15,123 bases of DNA from JARRRL01 sp037380725 (GCA_037380725.1 JARRRL010000061.1:1-15123); one strand, 5' to 3'. Numbered from the stretch's first letter, positions 1 through 7,785 are shown. Notes: generated by a model not told the origin, from the letters alone. Numbers and translations are program-made.

Positions 1-653
1 TGGCAGCCTTTAAGATTGAGCTGTGTTAATTGATTATTGTTGCAATATAATTTTTGAAGACTTACACATCCCTCAAGGTCAAGCGAACCCAATTGATTAC
101 GTATACAATGCACATCTTTCAAGGCATTACACCCCTTAAGATTCAGGCGAGTTAATTGATTATACGAGCATGACAATTTTTCCAGCCCCTTTAAATCTTC
201 AAGATCCAATTGAGTAAATCGATTATTATCACACTTCAATTCTTTTAGCGCTTTGCAATGGTGCAACACGGGTGGCAGTGAAGATAACATCAAGTTAGAC
301 AAATCCAAAATCTCACTATTTTCTTTCACACAATCACGAATTCTTTTCACAGCGCTTGTCCGTTTTTCTTTTTTATCCTGACAACCCGGCTTATTCACCC
401 AGTCATTTAGTAGCTCTTCCCAAGAGTCAGTATTGGTTTCCAAGGTATCATTCATTCGAAGCTGGCTCGAAGCAGCACTCATGTCCTCAACAACCAAGCT
501 GTGTAAACGAGCTAAGCCGGTCAAGGAGTAGTCTTCTTCTATTTTCTTTACACAAGCAGAAATATCTATAGCACTTCGCGGTGAAGGGGATTGGGTCGTC
601 GCTTGTCGAAAGAGCGCGGATTTCGTTACCGATCTATCGCTTAAGTTGTTCAT
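1..653 (-). CDS. LRR protein A, N-terminal part (3' end beyond window)
   Basis: The minus frame from ATG at 653 stays open to the left edge (217 residues visible). It is homologous to LRR genes B and C: a polar Ser/Thr-rich N-terminus, then the family motif EDMSAASS (residues 56-63), a helical stretch around SWEELLNDWVN (78-87), a capping segment LSSLPPVLHHCKAL (123-136), then LRRs. The LRRs have a Cys every 21 residues (141, 162, 183, 204) in the pattern CxNNxLTxLxLxGC, which fits the 21-residue bacterial LRR class known as IRREKO. Start support: GGAAGG lies 7 bases before the ATG, and the flank matches that of genes B and C. No signal peptide or membrane segment is seen. The usual family C-terminal domain would lie off-window. 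Role by inference: host-protein binding by a secreted or intracellular effector-like protein. Confidence 0.85.
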   Translation of the reverse strand, partial: MNNLSDRSVTKSALFRQATTQSPSPRSAIDISACVKKIEEDYSLTGLARLHSLVVEDMSAASSQLRMNDTLETNTDSWEELLNDWVNKPGCQDKKEKRTSAVKRIRDCVKENSEILDLSNLMLSSLPPVLHHCKALKELKCDNNRFTQLDLEDLKGLEKLSCSYNQLTRLNLKGCNALKDVHCIRNQLGSLDLEGCVSLQKLYCNNNQLTQLNLKGC

Positions 654-698
654 AATCTAGCCTTCCAAAACAAGGTTCAAGGAATATTGTTTTTGAAT

Positions 699-880
699 TT
701 ATGAGACAGAAAAACACTGAAATATCTGCTCATAAATTTTTTCTCAGAGAGATTTTCATCCAGTTTTTTTCTAACAATCACTGGGTTATCTTTAAATTCT
801 TCCTTGATCGAGGCAATCACGCCTCATTTAATTGTTTCCCAAACATGGGTGGTCAGCAGATCGTCATTAGCACTGTGTTT
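699..880 (-). pseudogene. degraded C-terminal fragment of an LRR-family protein
   Basis: Minus-strand translation gives NDLLTTHVWETIK, a stop, then GVIASIKEEFKDNP. This aligns with the last about 55 residues of LRR proteins B, C and D (for example NNLLTADVWGKIK and DVIDSIKEEFKDNP). The tail needs a frameshift to read EQIFQCFSVS plus stop, matching the family ending EQVLQYFSVS. One in-frame TGA and one frameshift make it a relic. Its stop sits 45 bases before the ATG of LRR gene A, the same spacing as at two other LRR junctions here. The rest of this copy is missing upstream, where the sequence changes to an unrecognised stretch and then the gap. Confidence 0.8.
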
Positions 881-997
881 GTATAGGTTCTATTGCAATC
901 GACTTCGAAGCATTCAAGTACCTGTTTGAGCGATAGCCAAATATGGCGGCTTATCAGATGACGCTGAAGCAATCCCACGCTGTCAGGATAGTTCTCG
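881..997 (-). other. unassigned open stretch running into the assembly gap
   Basis: The minus strand reads through without a stop from the gap edge and contains the piece RHIWLSLKQVLECFEVDC. I do not recognise it, and it does not match the LRR family domain next to it. It may be the end of a different gene or relic whose body lies in or beyond the gap. Confidence 0.25.
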
Positions 998-1039
998 NNN
1001 NNNNNNNNNNNNNNNNNNNNNNNNNNNNNNNNNNNNNNN
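998..1039. other. assembly gap (42 N)
   Basis: There are forty-two consecutive N characters. Such gaps usually fall on repeats that did not assemble, which fits the multi-copy families on both sides. The true gap length and the linkage of flanking sequences are uncertain. Confidence 0.99.
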
Positions 1040-1183
1040 GCAACATTTTAGTTAACTATTCAAAGAAAAGGACACTCAGAAGACATATTCGCGCACTGGA
1101 ATGAAGCATCGACAGGAGCTTGCAACCAATAAATTAATCCTCAGTCGATCGAGAAAACAATGGTAAAAAAATGGCGATAAAAC

Positions 1184-1710
1184 AAATGGGACACCCACCA
1201 CCCCATGTCCGATCTAACAAGCCTGATCTAAAATAAGATCTAAGCCTCTCTCACCTCTACTAAAACGCACAAAATATATACAGAAAACAAAACTGTTATA
1301 TGATCACTGCTCACGGTCATTGATATCAACGTCGCTCTATTCTTGGATTCGTTGACTGTATATAAATATATGTATATAACATTAAAATCACGATAATTAA
1401 GCCTCGAAACTCACTCATCAGTTTAGAATACACGCCTTACTACCGTGTCGTTCCCCGATATATACGATGATCATTTCTATGCGGCCTATACACTTTATCT
1501 GGCAAAAATTTCGAACATCGCAGACAATGGATCGCAGACCGAGTGATACTGATCGCTTCAGTCTTTTCGATTGAAATTGCCCACTATGCCATCATGTCCA
1601 ATCATTGCCATCTTGTGTTATGCCTGGATGATCGCACCGCTCACTAAATTATTGTGCTAAATCATGGGCGTCCCAAATCATTGGGTGTTACTATCGTGGG
1701 TGTCTCATTT
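1184..1710 (+). mobile_element. remnant REP-associated (IS200-like) element with inverted ends
   Basis: A 16-base sequence AAATGGGACACCCACC at 1184-1199 is matched at 14 of 16 positions by the reverse complement of 1695-1710. A second, weaker inverted copy lies at about 1660-1677. The transposase relic at 1426-1647 lies between them. REP-type ends flanking a Y1/HUH transposase gene is the known arrangement for REP-associated tyrosine transposases. The remaining interior (1200-1420) shows no gene. Confidence 0.6.
1426..1647 (+). pseudogene. REP-associated tyrosine transposase (RAYT) fragment
   Basis: The plus frame reads TPYYRVVPRYIR, a TGA stop at 1468-1470, SFLCGLYTLSGKNFEHRRQW, IADRVILIASVFSIEIAHYA, then IMSNHCHLVLCLD. 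This is the conserved N-terminal block of RAYT/IS200-like Y1 transposases. HCH in SNHCHLVL is the metal-binding HUH motif, and FLCG and EHRRQW are typical conserved blocks. The family normally runs to about 200-330 residues; here the frame stops at 1645 right after the HUH block, so the catalytic Tyr region is lost. One in-frame stop plus 3' deletion make it inactive. Homology starts near 1402 but no in-frame ATG is left. Confidence 0.85.
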
Positions 1711-1915
1711 GGCGCCCTTTGGTATCAACAATGGTATCATTGCCTGTGTTTTTCCTGCTGATTTGACTCTATCTTGTCGTATTCTGTAGGATTTGGCGCC
1801 TTTAAAGGCAGAACATTTAAAATGTGTGGGGTTCGCAATTTCTTTAATTGTGATCCTTCACCATCATAAGCATTATAAGAAATCATAAGAAGTCATATTA
1901 ATAGAAGGTCATTCC

Positions 1916-3739
1916 ATGGATAAAATTTCATCTGTCTGCAACAACTCCAAACAGTGGCTAGACCTCGTTCAAAATACAGCGACCCATGTCATGGCTGCTC
2001 TATCCATTCCCGGCTTCAGTCGCACATGTCAATATCAAGATTTACGTCAGGCCAGTCATGCAAGTCATCTTCAGCAATCTCGAACCGAGAAAGCCGTCAC
2101 GGATGAACAGCTTAATTGTTGGATTGAACAAGGCAAGATTTCCATGGAACAAACGAATCCACAATATTTATACGATAATGAAGCAATTTCTGAAGAAATT
2201 CGAAACTTTATTGCGAATCTAATTTTCGATTTAAACGGTCAAACTGATCAGGATTCATTTACCCTGAGAAGCATTGATCTACCCTTGGCGCTTACACAAA
2301 TTGCGGATATCCTTGCAGGAGACAACAATTTTCCTGGCTTTATTCCTATTCCACCGAATTCATCGAGAATCACTTTTTTTCCCCTGCGCGATCTCCGCAA
2401 CAAATATTCAATGAGCCTTATTGATATGGCCATATACCGGGGCTATACCGAGGCCATTCGTGCGCTCCTAGCAATGGGTGTCTCCATTGATCAAAGGATG
2501 CCTAACGGCGCGACGCTTGTCCATACCGCCGCCAGCAATGGAAAAATCAATACCATTAACACTCTCATAGCATTGGGCGCCAATGTCAATGAACCGGACA
2601 ATGATGGCGCTACACCTCTTTTTTACGCCGCCAAAAATGATCAAGCCATAGCCATTGACACCCTCAAAAAACTAAACGCAGATGTCAATATACCGAACAT
2701 CGAAGGCAAGACGCCTGTTTTTATCGCCGCTCAAAATAACAACGTCAATGCTATTCGTGTGCTCAAAAAGGTAGAGGCTGATATTCATCAACCCAACATT
2801 CATGACAAAACGCCTATCAGTATCGCCAAAGAAAACAGTTTCACCCGCATTGTTCGCCACCTCAGCAAAGGAGTTACACAGAAACAGCTTGATCTTTGGG
2901 TTAAGGAAGGCAGACTTTCCAAAATGGATGCAAAACTAGAGCATCCTCACAAGAATGAAAAAATCGCCAGAAAGCTTCGAGAATTTTTTAAGGATACCAT
3001 TAATGCTTACAACTCTGCTGATCCCGATGATCCACCTGCCCTGGCAGGGATTGATCTGCCCTTAGCGCTTCAGCAGATTGCTCATACGATTGCAGGAGAC
3101 CATCAAGTACCTGGCTTTATCCCTTTAAATTACCCTAAAGGCTTTACTCTGCAAATTCGTGATCGGCAGTCAAGAGGGCTCTTCCATTTTGCTACCTATC
3201 ACAATCATCTCGAAGCCATTAAAATGCTCGCAGCACTTGGCGGCAAAGCCAATCAATGGTTCTCTGATGGTAAGAGTCCTCTCCATTTCGCTGCTTACAA
3301 TGGCCAAATCGATGCCATTCGCACCCTCGTAGCAGCGGGCGCCTCCATTAATAGACCCAATAACAAAGGTACAACACCGCTCTTTTTGGCAGCACAAAAC
3401 GGCCAGATCAATGCCATACACGCCCTCCTAGATCTGGGCGCCAATGTCAATGAGCGAATGAATAATTTTGAAACGCCTGTCTTTTTCGCTGCACGATTCG
3501 GCCACTCCGACGCCATCACCACCCTCAAAAAACGCGGTGCCGAAATCAATGCCCGGATGAGTGAGGATGGCACATCAGCTATTTTCTTCGCCGCCCACGA
3601 GGGTCATACTGACGCCGTTCGCACGCTCATAGATTTGGGTGCCGATTATCGTTCCCCCAACCGAGATGGAAAAACGCCTCTCGAAATCGCCAAAAACAGA
3701 GGCTACCCTGATATTGTTCGCCTTCTCAGTAATCCGTAG
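1916..3739 (+). CDS. ankyrin-repeat protein made of two homologous halves
   Basis: 607 residues, with ATG preceded by AGAAGG at 7 bases spacing. The layout is duplicated: half 1 (about 61-317) and half 2 (about 320-607) each begin with VTxxQLxxW followed by a basic/acidic helical stretch, then a shared linker IDLPLALxQIAxxxAGD and PGFIP (about 120-144 and 379-403), then ankyrin repeats. I count about five in half 1 (from 165) and about six in half 2 (from 420), with standard 33-residue spacing and motifs such as DGKSPLHFAAYNGQIDAIRT. No signal peptide or membrane helix is seen. Ankyrin arrays bind proteins; in host-associated bacteria they are often secreted effectors, which is inference here. 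It is the only full-length plus-strand gene, lying between a transposase relic and an inverted gene relic. The VTxxQL-to-PGFIP module is not a domain I can name. Confidence 0.9.
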   Translation: MDKISSVCNNSKQWLDLVQNTATHVMAALSIPGFSRTCQYQDLRQASHASHLQQSRTEKAVTDEQLNCWIEQGKISMEQTNPQYLYDNEAISEEIRNFIANLIFDLNGQTDQDSFTLRSIDLPLALTQIADILAGDNNFPGFIPIPPNSSRITFFPLRDLRNKYSMSLIDMAIYRGYTEAIRALLAMGVSIDQRMPNGATLVHTAASNGKINTINTLIALGANVNEPDNDGATPLFYAAKNDQAIAIDTLKKLNADVNIPNIEGKTPVFIAAQNNNVNAIRVLKKVEADIHQPNIHDKTPISIAKENSFTRIVRHLSKGVTQKQLDLWVKEGRLSKMDAKLEHPHKNEKIARKLREFFKDTINAYNSADPDDPPALAGIDLPLALQQIAHTIAGDHQVPGFIPLNYPKGFTLQIRDRQSRGLFHFATYHNHLEAIKMLAALGGKANQWFSDGKSPLHFAAYNGQIDAIRTLVAAGASINRPNNKGTTPLFLAAQNGQINAIHALLDLGANVNERMNNFETPVFFAARFGHSDAITTLKKRGAEINARMSEDGTSAIFFAAHEGHTDAVRTLIDLGADYRSPNRDGKTPLEIAKNRGYPDIVRLLSNP

Positions 3740-3770
3740 ATAACGTATAAACCCACTCAGCTTCAGGACA

Positions 3771-3870
3771 TTATTGTACCCAACATTTTATCATCAACTC
3801 AGCTAAAGCTTGATTGAAAGCGGGTATTGTTCTGAATATCATATTTTAATGACCTATTCGCCAGACTCTA
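3771..3870. repeat. R element copy R1 (internally deleted)
   Basis: It begins TTATTGTACCCAACATTTTA like R2-R4, then jumps to the distal part (TCATCAACTC..., GAATATCATATTTTAATG). About 135 bases present in R2 are missing between these parts. It has the same orientation as R2-R4. Confidence 0.75.
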
Positions 3871-4083
3871 TTTCTGATCGGTCATGAAACATCCTTTTCT
3901 GGCACCATAATTTCCTGGCACCATAAATAGATCATAGGCATCCTAAATAAGGGGTATACCCTTTGTCCCCTCAAAATCGACAATTTGCTTGACAACCATC
4001 GACTGGCGATGATTAAATTTTCCAGCCCATACGTACGCCCTTGATCATTCACTAACGGCTACCTCATTCCAGGAAGCGCTTAG

Positions 4084-4353
4084 GAAGATGGCAAAACACA
4101 AATCAGCCCTTGCGCTTTGAGACAACGAAAGCGCCGTAAGAAACGTGTCTCAGTACCCCCAGAATACTGGCGTGACCATGAAGACGAGCATACCCGAATC
4201 AGTCCTAATGCTTTGTCACTACGAAAGCACAAAAAATTAAAATCAAAAGCCTTTGTTGGCGAAAAGCCTCGTATTCCTTATCAAACCGGGGGAACAAGCG
4301 CGGCTATCACGTTGGCTGACAGCAATAGCGTTAATGCTTCATGCTTGAATTAA
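4084..4353 (+). pseudogene. inverted, 5'-truncated relic of the 32-residue-repeat family
   Basis: The plus frame after a stop at 4081 reads EDGKTQISPCALRQRKRR, which aligns with the second half of a family repeat (EDEHTxISPNALxxRKR). One complete repeat follows (about 4147-4242), beginning VSVPPEYWRDHEDEHTRISP. The post-repeat region (GGTSAAITLADSNS) matches the family members on the opposite strand. The tail VNAS after DSNS resembles the fused tail of the gene at 5075-5851 rather than the normal C-terminus. No ribosome site or ATG; the first possible start (TTG 4117) lies inside a repeat. It is therefore a relic in inverted orientation, not an independent gene. Confidence 0.8.
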
Positions 4354-4410
4354 ACCGGCAATGGTCTTTTAAATTTTTTACGACAAACCCACTTAGATGC
4401 CCCCCCTAAA

Positions 4411-5127
4411 TCAAGGAGTCCCATTTTGCCATTGGTAATTTAGCATGTAGTCGATCGCACTTTGCTGCGCATTCACATCGTCTAGCCAGTGAGAAAAAGC
4501 GGTCTCAGACCCGAATTGAGCGAGGGATTCATAATTCTCCATTGTGACTTGCGGTGCTGGTTCGTGCAGAGGCGGTGCATTTGAACCTGATGCTGAACGG
4601 GCAAGGATTGGGCTGTTTTGTCTAGCGCTATTGCTGTCAGCCAACGTGATAGCCGCGCTTGTTTCCCCGGTTTGATGAGGAACATCAGACTCTTCGCCAA
4701 CATGCGCTGCTGACTTTAATCTTTTGCGCTTTCGCTCTTCCAAAGTATAAATTCTGATGAGGGCATGGTCACCTTCATTGCGACGCCTGAGTTCCTGGGG
4801 TACGGGGACAAGTTTCCTGTTGCGCTTTCGTTTTGCCAAAGCAGTAGAGCTGATTAGAGTATGTTCATCTTCATTTTTAAGCCTGAATTCCGAGGGTACG
4901 GAGACAAGTTCCCTACAGCGCTTTCGATGTGTTAATGCATCAAAGCTGATTCGGGTATGCTCATTTTCATTGTCAAGCCAATATTCCGGGGGAACCGAAA
5001 CAAGCTTTTGTTTGGATATTCGTTTTGATAAGGTGTTAGCTTTGATTCGAGTATTTTCATCTTCATGGTGAAGCCTATGTTCCGGGGGCACTGGAACAAG
5101 CTTTTGTTTGGGTTTGCTCGGCTCCAA
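4411..5127 (-). pseudogene. 32-residue-repeat family member lacking its N-terminus
   Basis: An open frame of 238 residues with four 32-residue repeats (4714-5097) and the normal family C-terminus ENYESLAQF...FSHWLDDV...QQSAIDYML, ending WQNGTP. The only possible start at 5127 is a TTG inside the family sequence EPSKPKQK, with no ribosome site. Upstream DNA matches the family N-terminus (INAS, TQGLHQA) but in another frame, and about 70 codons between HQA and the PSKPK segment are missing. It reads as the distal part of a gene joined out of frame to the gene at 5075-5851. Either it is a broken gene, or one base error hides a longer fused protein. Function unknown; the repeats carry basic RKRxR patches. 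Confidence 0.75.
4714..5097 (-). repeat. four 96-base coding repeats
   Basis: There are four tandem units of exactly 32 codons, each starting V(P/S)VP. The spacing is constant and the reading frame kept. The units differ mostly at residues 7-11 and 24-32. Confidence 0.9.
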
Positions 5128-5851
5128 GCGGCCTTGAATGAGGGACCGCTTGATGCAGGCCTTGAGTCGAGTTTGAAGCGTTAATTCGATTATTGCTATC
5201 AGTCAAAGTGTTAGCCGCGCTTGTTTCCCCAGCTTGATGAAGAGCATGAGGCATTTCAACAAAAAGCGTTGTTGAATTTAATTTTTTGAGCTTTCGTCGT
5301 GTCAAAGTACGAGTACTGATGAGAGCATGCTCATCTTCATTATGACGCCTGTATTCCAGGGGTATGGGGACAAGTTCCTTGTTGCGCATTCGTAGCGCCA
5401 AAGCATTAGGACTGATTCGGGTATGCTCGTCTTCATGGTCACGCCAGTATTCTGGGGGTACCGGAACACGCTCCCTATGGCGCTTTCGTTTAAACAAAGC
5501 ATTAGAACTGATTCGGGTATGCTCATCCTCATTGTCACGCCTGTATTCCGGAGGCACTGGGACAAGCTTTCGTTTGGGTTTGCTCGGCTTCAAGTGGCCT
5601 TGAGCGCGGGCGACACTGTTATGTTCGACGCTCAGATGAACTTCGCTAGAAGTGCTGCTGGGACTTCTAAGATCGACGGTAGCCGAAGTGTCGACTCTAT
5701 GATAAGGATAAGTCAAAGATTCAGGTAAGTTAAAGATCGGGTCCAGCTCAGAAAACAAGCTTGGAATGTTTGTCTCATTTTCATGGGCCGCTTGATGCAG
5801 CCCTTGTGTCCAGCTTGAAGCGTTAATTCGAGTGTTCATAAAATTGTTCAT
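5075..5851 (-). CDS. 32-residue-repeat protein with chimeric C-terminus
   Basis: 258 residues from ATG at 5851. The family N-terminus (MNNFMNxRINAS, residues 1-12; HLKPSKPKRK, 86-95) is followed by three 32-residue repeats (97-192) and the post-repeat region GETSAANTLTDSN (208-220). It then does not continue to the family C-terminus but re-enters the family N-terminal sequence (NRINAS...TQGLHQA, 221-235), and ends after 23 out-of-frame residues. It is therefore a recombinant between two tandem copies. A plausible promoter lies upstream (5868-5895); the ribosome site AAAGAG is weak and only 2-3 bases from the ATG. Repeats are acidic in the middle (NEDEH) and basic at the end (RKRxR). No signal peptide or membrane segment. 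Function unknown; the basic clusters could bind nucleic acid or serve as nuclear localisation signals in a host, which is inference. Confidence 0.7.
   Translation of the reverse strand: MNNFMNTRINASSWTQGLHQAAHENETNIPSLFSELDPIFNLPESLTYPYHRVDTSATVDLRSPSSTSSEVHLSVEHNSVARAQGHLKPSKPKRKLVPVPPEYRRDNEDEHTRISSNALFKRKRHRERVPVPPEYWRDHEDEHTRISPNALALRMRNKELVPIPLEYRRHNEDEHALISTRTLTRRKLKKLNSTTLFVEMPHALHQAGETSAANTLTDSNNRINASNSTQGLHQAVPHSRPLGAEQTQTKACSSAPGT
5276..5563 (-). repeat. three 96-base coding repeats
   Basis: There are three tandem 32-codon units inside the gene starting at 5851, in frame and with the same phase as the units of the neighbouring family members. Confidence 0.9.
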
Positions 5852-5867
5852 AGCTCTTTAAGTATTC

Positions 5868-5895
5868 TTTATACTGTAAGGATTCAGGGCATCAA
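5868..5895 (-). promoter_or_regulatory. predicted sigma70-type promoter of the repeat gene
   Basis: On the minus strand TTGATG (5890-5895) and TATAAA (5868-5873) are 16 bases apart, ending 16 bases before the ATG at 5851, so the leader would be short. The paralogous flank of the gene at 7433 has GTGACG and three extra bases in the spacer, so its version looks weaker. Confidence 0.45.
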
Positions 5896-5990
5896 GTGAT
5901 CTTATCCATCAATATCCGCTGCCCGCTGATATAGACCGTCAGCAGGCTTGCTCGAAAAGATCCTCCTGAGCCAAGCGTGTCATTTTAGAA

Positions 5991-6252
5991 CGTCTAAAAA
6001 TTGATACCAAGCAATGCCTTTATTGTACCCAACATTTTAGAGTCAATTTAAAAATTTGTAGGGAAATATCATCCGAGCCAGAAAGTATACCAGAGTTTAA
6101 ATTGCCGCTGAGCTCTAGGTATGCGGAACATCCAAATGGCTTCATGGGTAAAATCCTCCCTTCCCCGCGACTCATCAACTCCAGTAAAGTTTAATTGAAA
6201 TCAGGCTATTACTCGGAATATCATATTTTAATGGTCTATTCGCGAGACTCCA
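5991..6252. repeat. R element copy R2
   Basis: About 260 bases shared with R3 and R4 and, with a deletion, R1. On the minus strand it contains a reading frame MKPFGCSAYLELSG (from 6145) similar to that of R3, broken by a one-base deletion before the SKMLGTIK-equivalent part. Together with the DNA to the ATG at 5851 it forms the duplicated 5' flank of the repeat genes. Confidence 0.8.
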
Positions 6253-6362
6253 TTCGCCAATACACGCCCTACTATAGATAGAGCACTGATGCAAGGTGTC
6301 TCGCGATCCATCGGCAATGCAATACTATTTATCTGAGAAACCTCTCGATAAATCACTCTAAA

Positions 6363-7433
6363 TCACGGGATTCCATTTTTCCAGTGGCAATATAGCATAT
6401 AATCGATCGCACTTTGTTGCGCATCCACATCGTCTAGCCAGTGAGAAAAAGCTGTATCAGACACAAATTGAGGGAGGGATTCATAATTCTCCATTGTGCC
6501 TTGCGGTGTTGTTTCGTGCAGGGGCGCTGCATTCGAACCAGATGGTGAACGGGTAAAGATTGGACTGTTTTGTCTAGCGCTATTGCTGTCAGTCAACGTG
6601 TTCACCACGCTGGTTTCCCCAGCTTGATGAGAAGCATGAGACTTTTCGCTAGAAAGCGCTGCTGACTTTAATTTTTTGTGCTTTCGTAGTGTCAAAGCAT
6701 TAGGGCTGATTCGGGTATGCTCATTTTCATTGTCACGCCTGTATTCCAGGGGTACGGGGACACCTTCCTTGTTGCGCTTTCGTAGTATCAAAGCATTAGG
6801 GCTGATTCGGGTATGCTCATTTTCATTGTCACGCCGGTATTCCGGGGGTACTGGGACACATGTCCTACGGCGCTTTCGTTGAGCCAAAGCATCCGGACTG
6901 ATAAGAGCATACTCATCTTCATTGTTAATCCTGAATTCCGGGGGTACTGGGACAAGTACCCTACGGTGCTTTCGTTGAGTCAAAACATCAGGACTGATAA
7001 GAGTATGCTCATCTTCATTATTAATCCTGAATTCCGGGGGTACTGGGACAAGTCCCTTACGGTACTTTCGTTGCGCCAAAGCATTAGGACTGATTAGGGA
7101 ATGCTCATTCTCATGGGAAAGCCAGTATTCCGGGGGCACCGGAACAAGCTTTGGGTTGGGTTTACTCGGTTTCAAGTGGTCTTGGGCGAGGGCGGCACTG
7201 TTATGTTCGCCGCTCAGTTGAACTTCGCCAGAAGTGGTGCTGGAACTTCTGAGATCGGTGGTGGCCGAAGTTTCGACTCTATGATAAGGATAAGCCAAAG
7301 ATTCAGTTAAGTTGGAGATCCGGTGCAGCTCAGAAAACGAGTTTGGAATGTTTGCCTGATTTCCATGGGCTGCTTGATGCGGGCCTTGAGTCCAGTTTGA
7401 AGCGTTAATTCGATTGTTCATAAAATTGTTCAT
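6363..7433 (-). CDS. intact 32-residue-repeat protein (five repeats)
   Basis: 356 residues; the most complete member of the local family. Layout: N-terminal region 1-96 (MNNFMNNRINAS; polar, Ser/Thr-rich; HLKPSKPNPK), five 32-residue repeats at 97-256, a polar linker 257-310, and a short C-terminal domain 314-350 (ENYESLPQF, FSHWLDDVDAQQSAIDYML). The repeat consensus in parts is VPVPPEY (1-7), variable 8-10, NEDEHT (11-16), ISPNAL (18-23), then a basic stretch RK(R/H/Y)(R/K) at 26-29. Conserved positions are VPVP, E6, E12, I18, L23 and R26; variable ones cluster at 7-11 and 24-32. No signal peptide or membrane helix. I recognise no known family. The unit length is near that of TALE repeats, but the sequence is unlike them. 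ATG at 7433 is supported by the paralogue at 5851; AAAGAG precedes it closely. Confidence 0.8.
   Translation of the reverse strand: MNNFMNNRINASNWTQGPHQAAHGNQANIPNSFSELHRISNLTESLAYPYHRVETSATTDLRSSSTTSGEVQLSGEHNSAALAQDHLKPSKPNPKLVPVPPEYWLSHENEHSLISPNALAQRKYRKGLVPVPPEFRINNEDEHTLISPDVLTQRKHRRVLVPVPPEFRINNEDEYALISPDALAQRKRRRTCVPVPPEYRRDNENEHTRISPNALILRKRNKEGVPVPLEYRRDNENEHTRISPNALTLRKHKKLKSAALSSEKSHASHQAGETSVVNTLTDSNSARQNSPIFTRSPSGSNAAPLHETTPQGTMENYESLPQFVSDTAFSHWLDDVDAQQSAIDYMLYCHWKNGIP
6666..7145 (-). repeat. five 96-base coding repeats
   Basis: There are five exact 32-codon units. Units 2 and 3 share EFRINN and units 4 and 5 share EYRRDN, which suggests recent unit duplication within the array. 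Confidence 0.9.
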
Positions 7434-7486
7434 AGCTCTTTATGCATTCTTTATGATGATATAAGGATCCAGAGCGTCACGTGATA

Positions 7487-7567
7487 TTACCCATCAATAT
7501 CCGCTGCCCGTTGAGATAGATCGTCAGCAGGCTTGCTCAAAAGATCCTCCTGAGCCAAGCGTATCAT
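7487..7567 (-). other. small reading frame in the duplicated 5' flank
   Basis: The 27-codon frame begins MIRLAQEDLLSKPADDLSQR and ends at TAA 7487. The paralogous flank upstream of 5851 has the same sequence with one extra base after CTTTT, which shifts the frame. There is no ribosome site. It may be a relic of a longer gene carried along in the duplication rather than an expressed peptide. Confidence 0.3.
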
Positions 7568-7572
7568 TTTAG

Positions 7573-7785
7573 GAGGTCTAAAAACCAACACCAAGCACTG
7601 CCTTTATTGTACCCAACATTTTAGAATCAACTTGAAAAATTTTCAGGGAAATATCACTCAATCCAAAAAGCATGCCAGAGTTAGAATCATCACTGAGCCC
7701 AAGGTATGCGGAACCGCCAAATGGCTTCATGGATAAAAATCGACCTTCCCCGCTACGCATCAACTCCAGTTAAGCTTGATCGCTA
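7573..7785. repeat. R element copy R3
   Basis: Homologous to R2 across the common part. It holds an unbroken minus-strand frame (7578-7763) starting MMRSGEGRFLSMKPFGGSAY and containing SNSGMLFGLSDIS and SKMLGTIKA. Expression is unsupported: no ribosome site is seen. Its left side continues into the flank of the gene at 7433; its right side ends near the LRR relic at 7848. Confidence 0.8.

Noticed and set aside
4757..7097. Several plus-strand open frames (4757-5071, 5364-5603, 5423-5728, 6676-6882, 6813-7097) with their own repeats
   Set aside because: They are antisense to the 96-base coding repeats; openness follows from the repeat composition. They have no ribosome sites or family-like ends, and the minus frames are continuous over the whole genes.
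4714..7145. CRISPR-like periodic repeats
   Set aside because: The 96-base units are contiguous, in frame and coding, with no spacers. The same holds for the 63-base LRR units.
6666..7145. TALE/Bat-type DNA-binding repeats
   Set aside because: The unit length is similar (32 versus 33-35), but there is no LTxxQVVAIAS-like pattern, and the variable sites do not form a single two-residue position.
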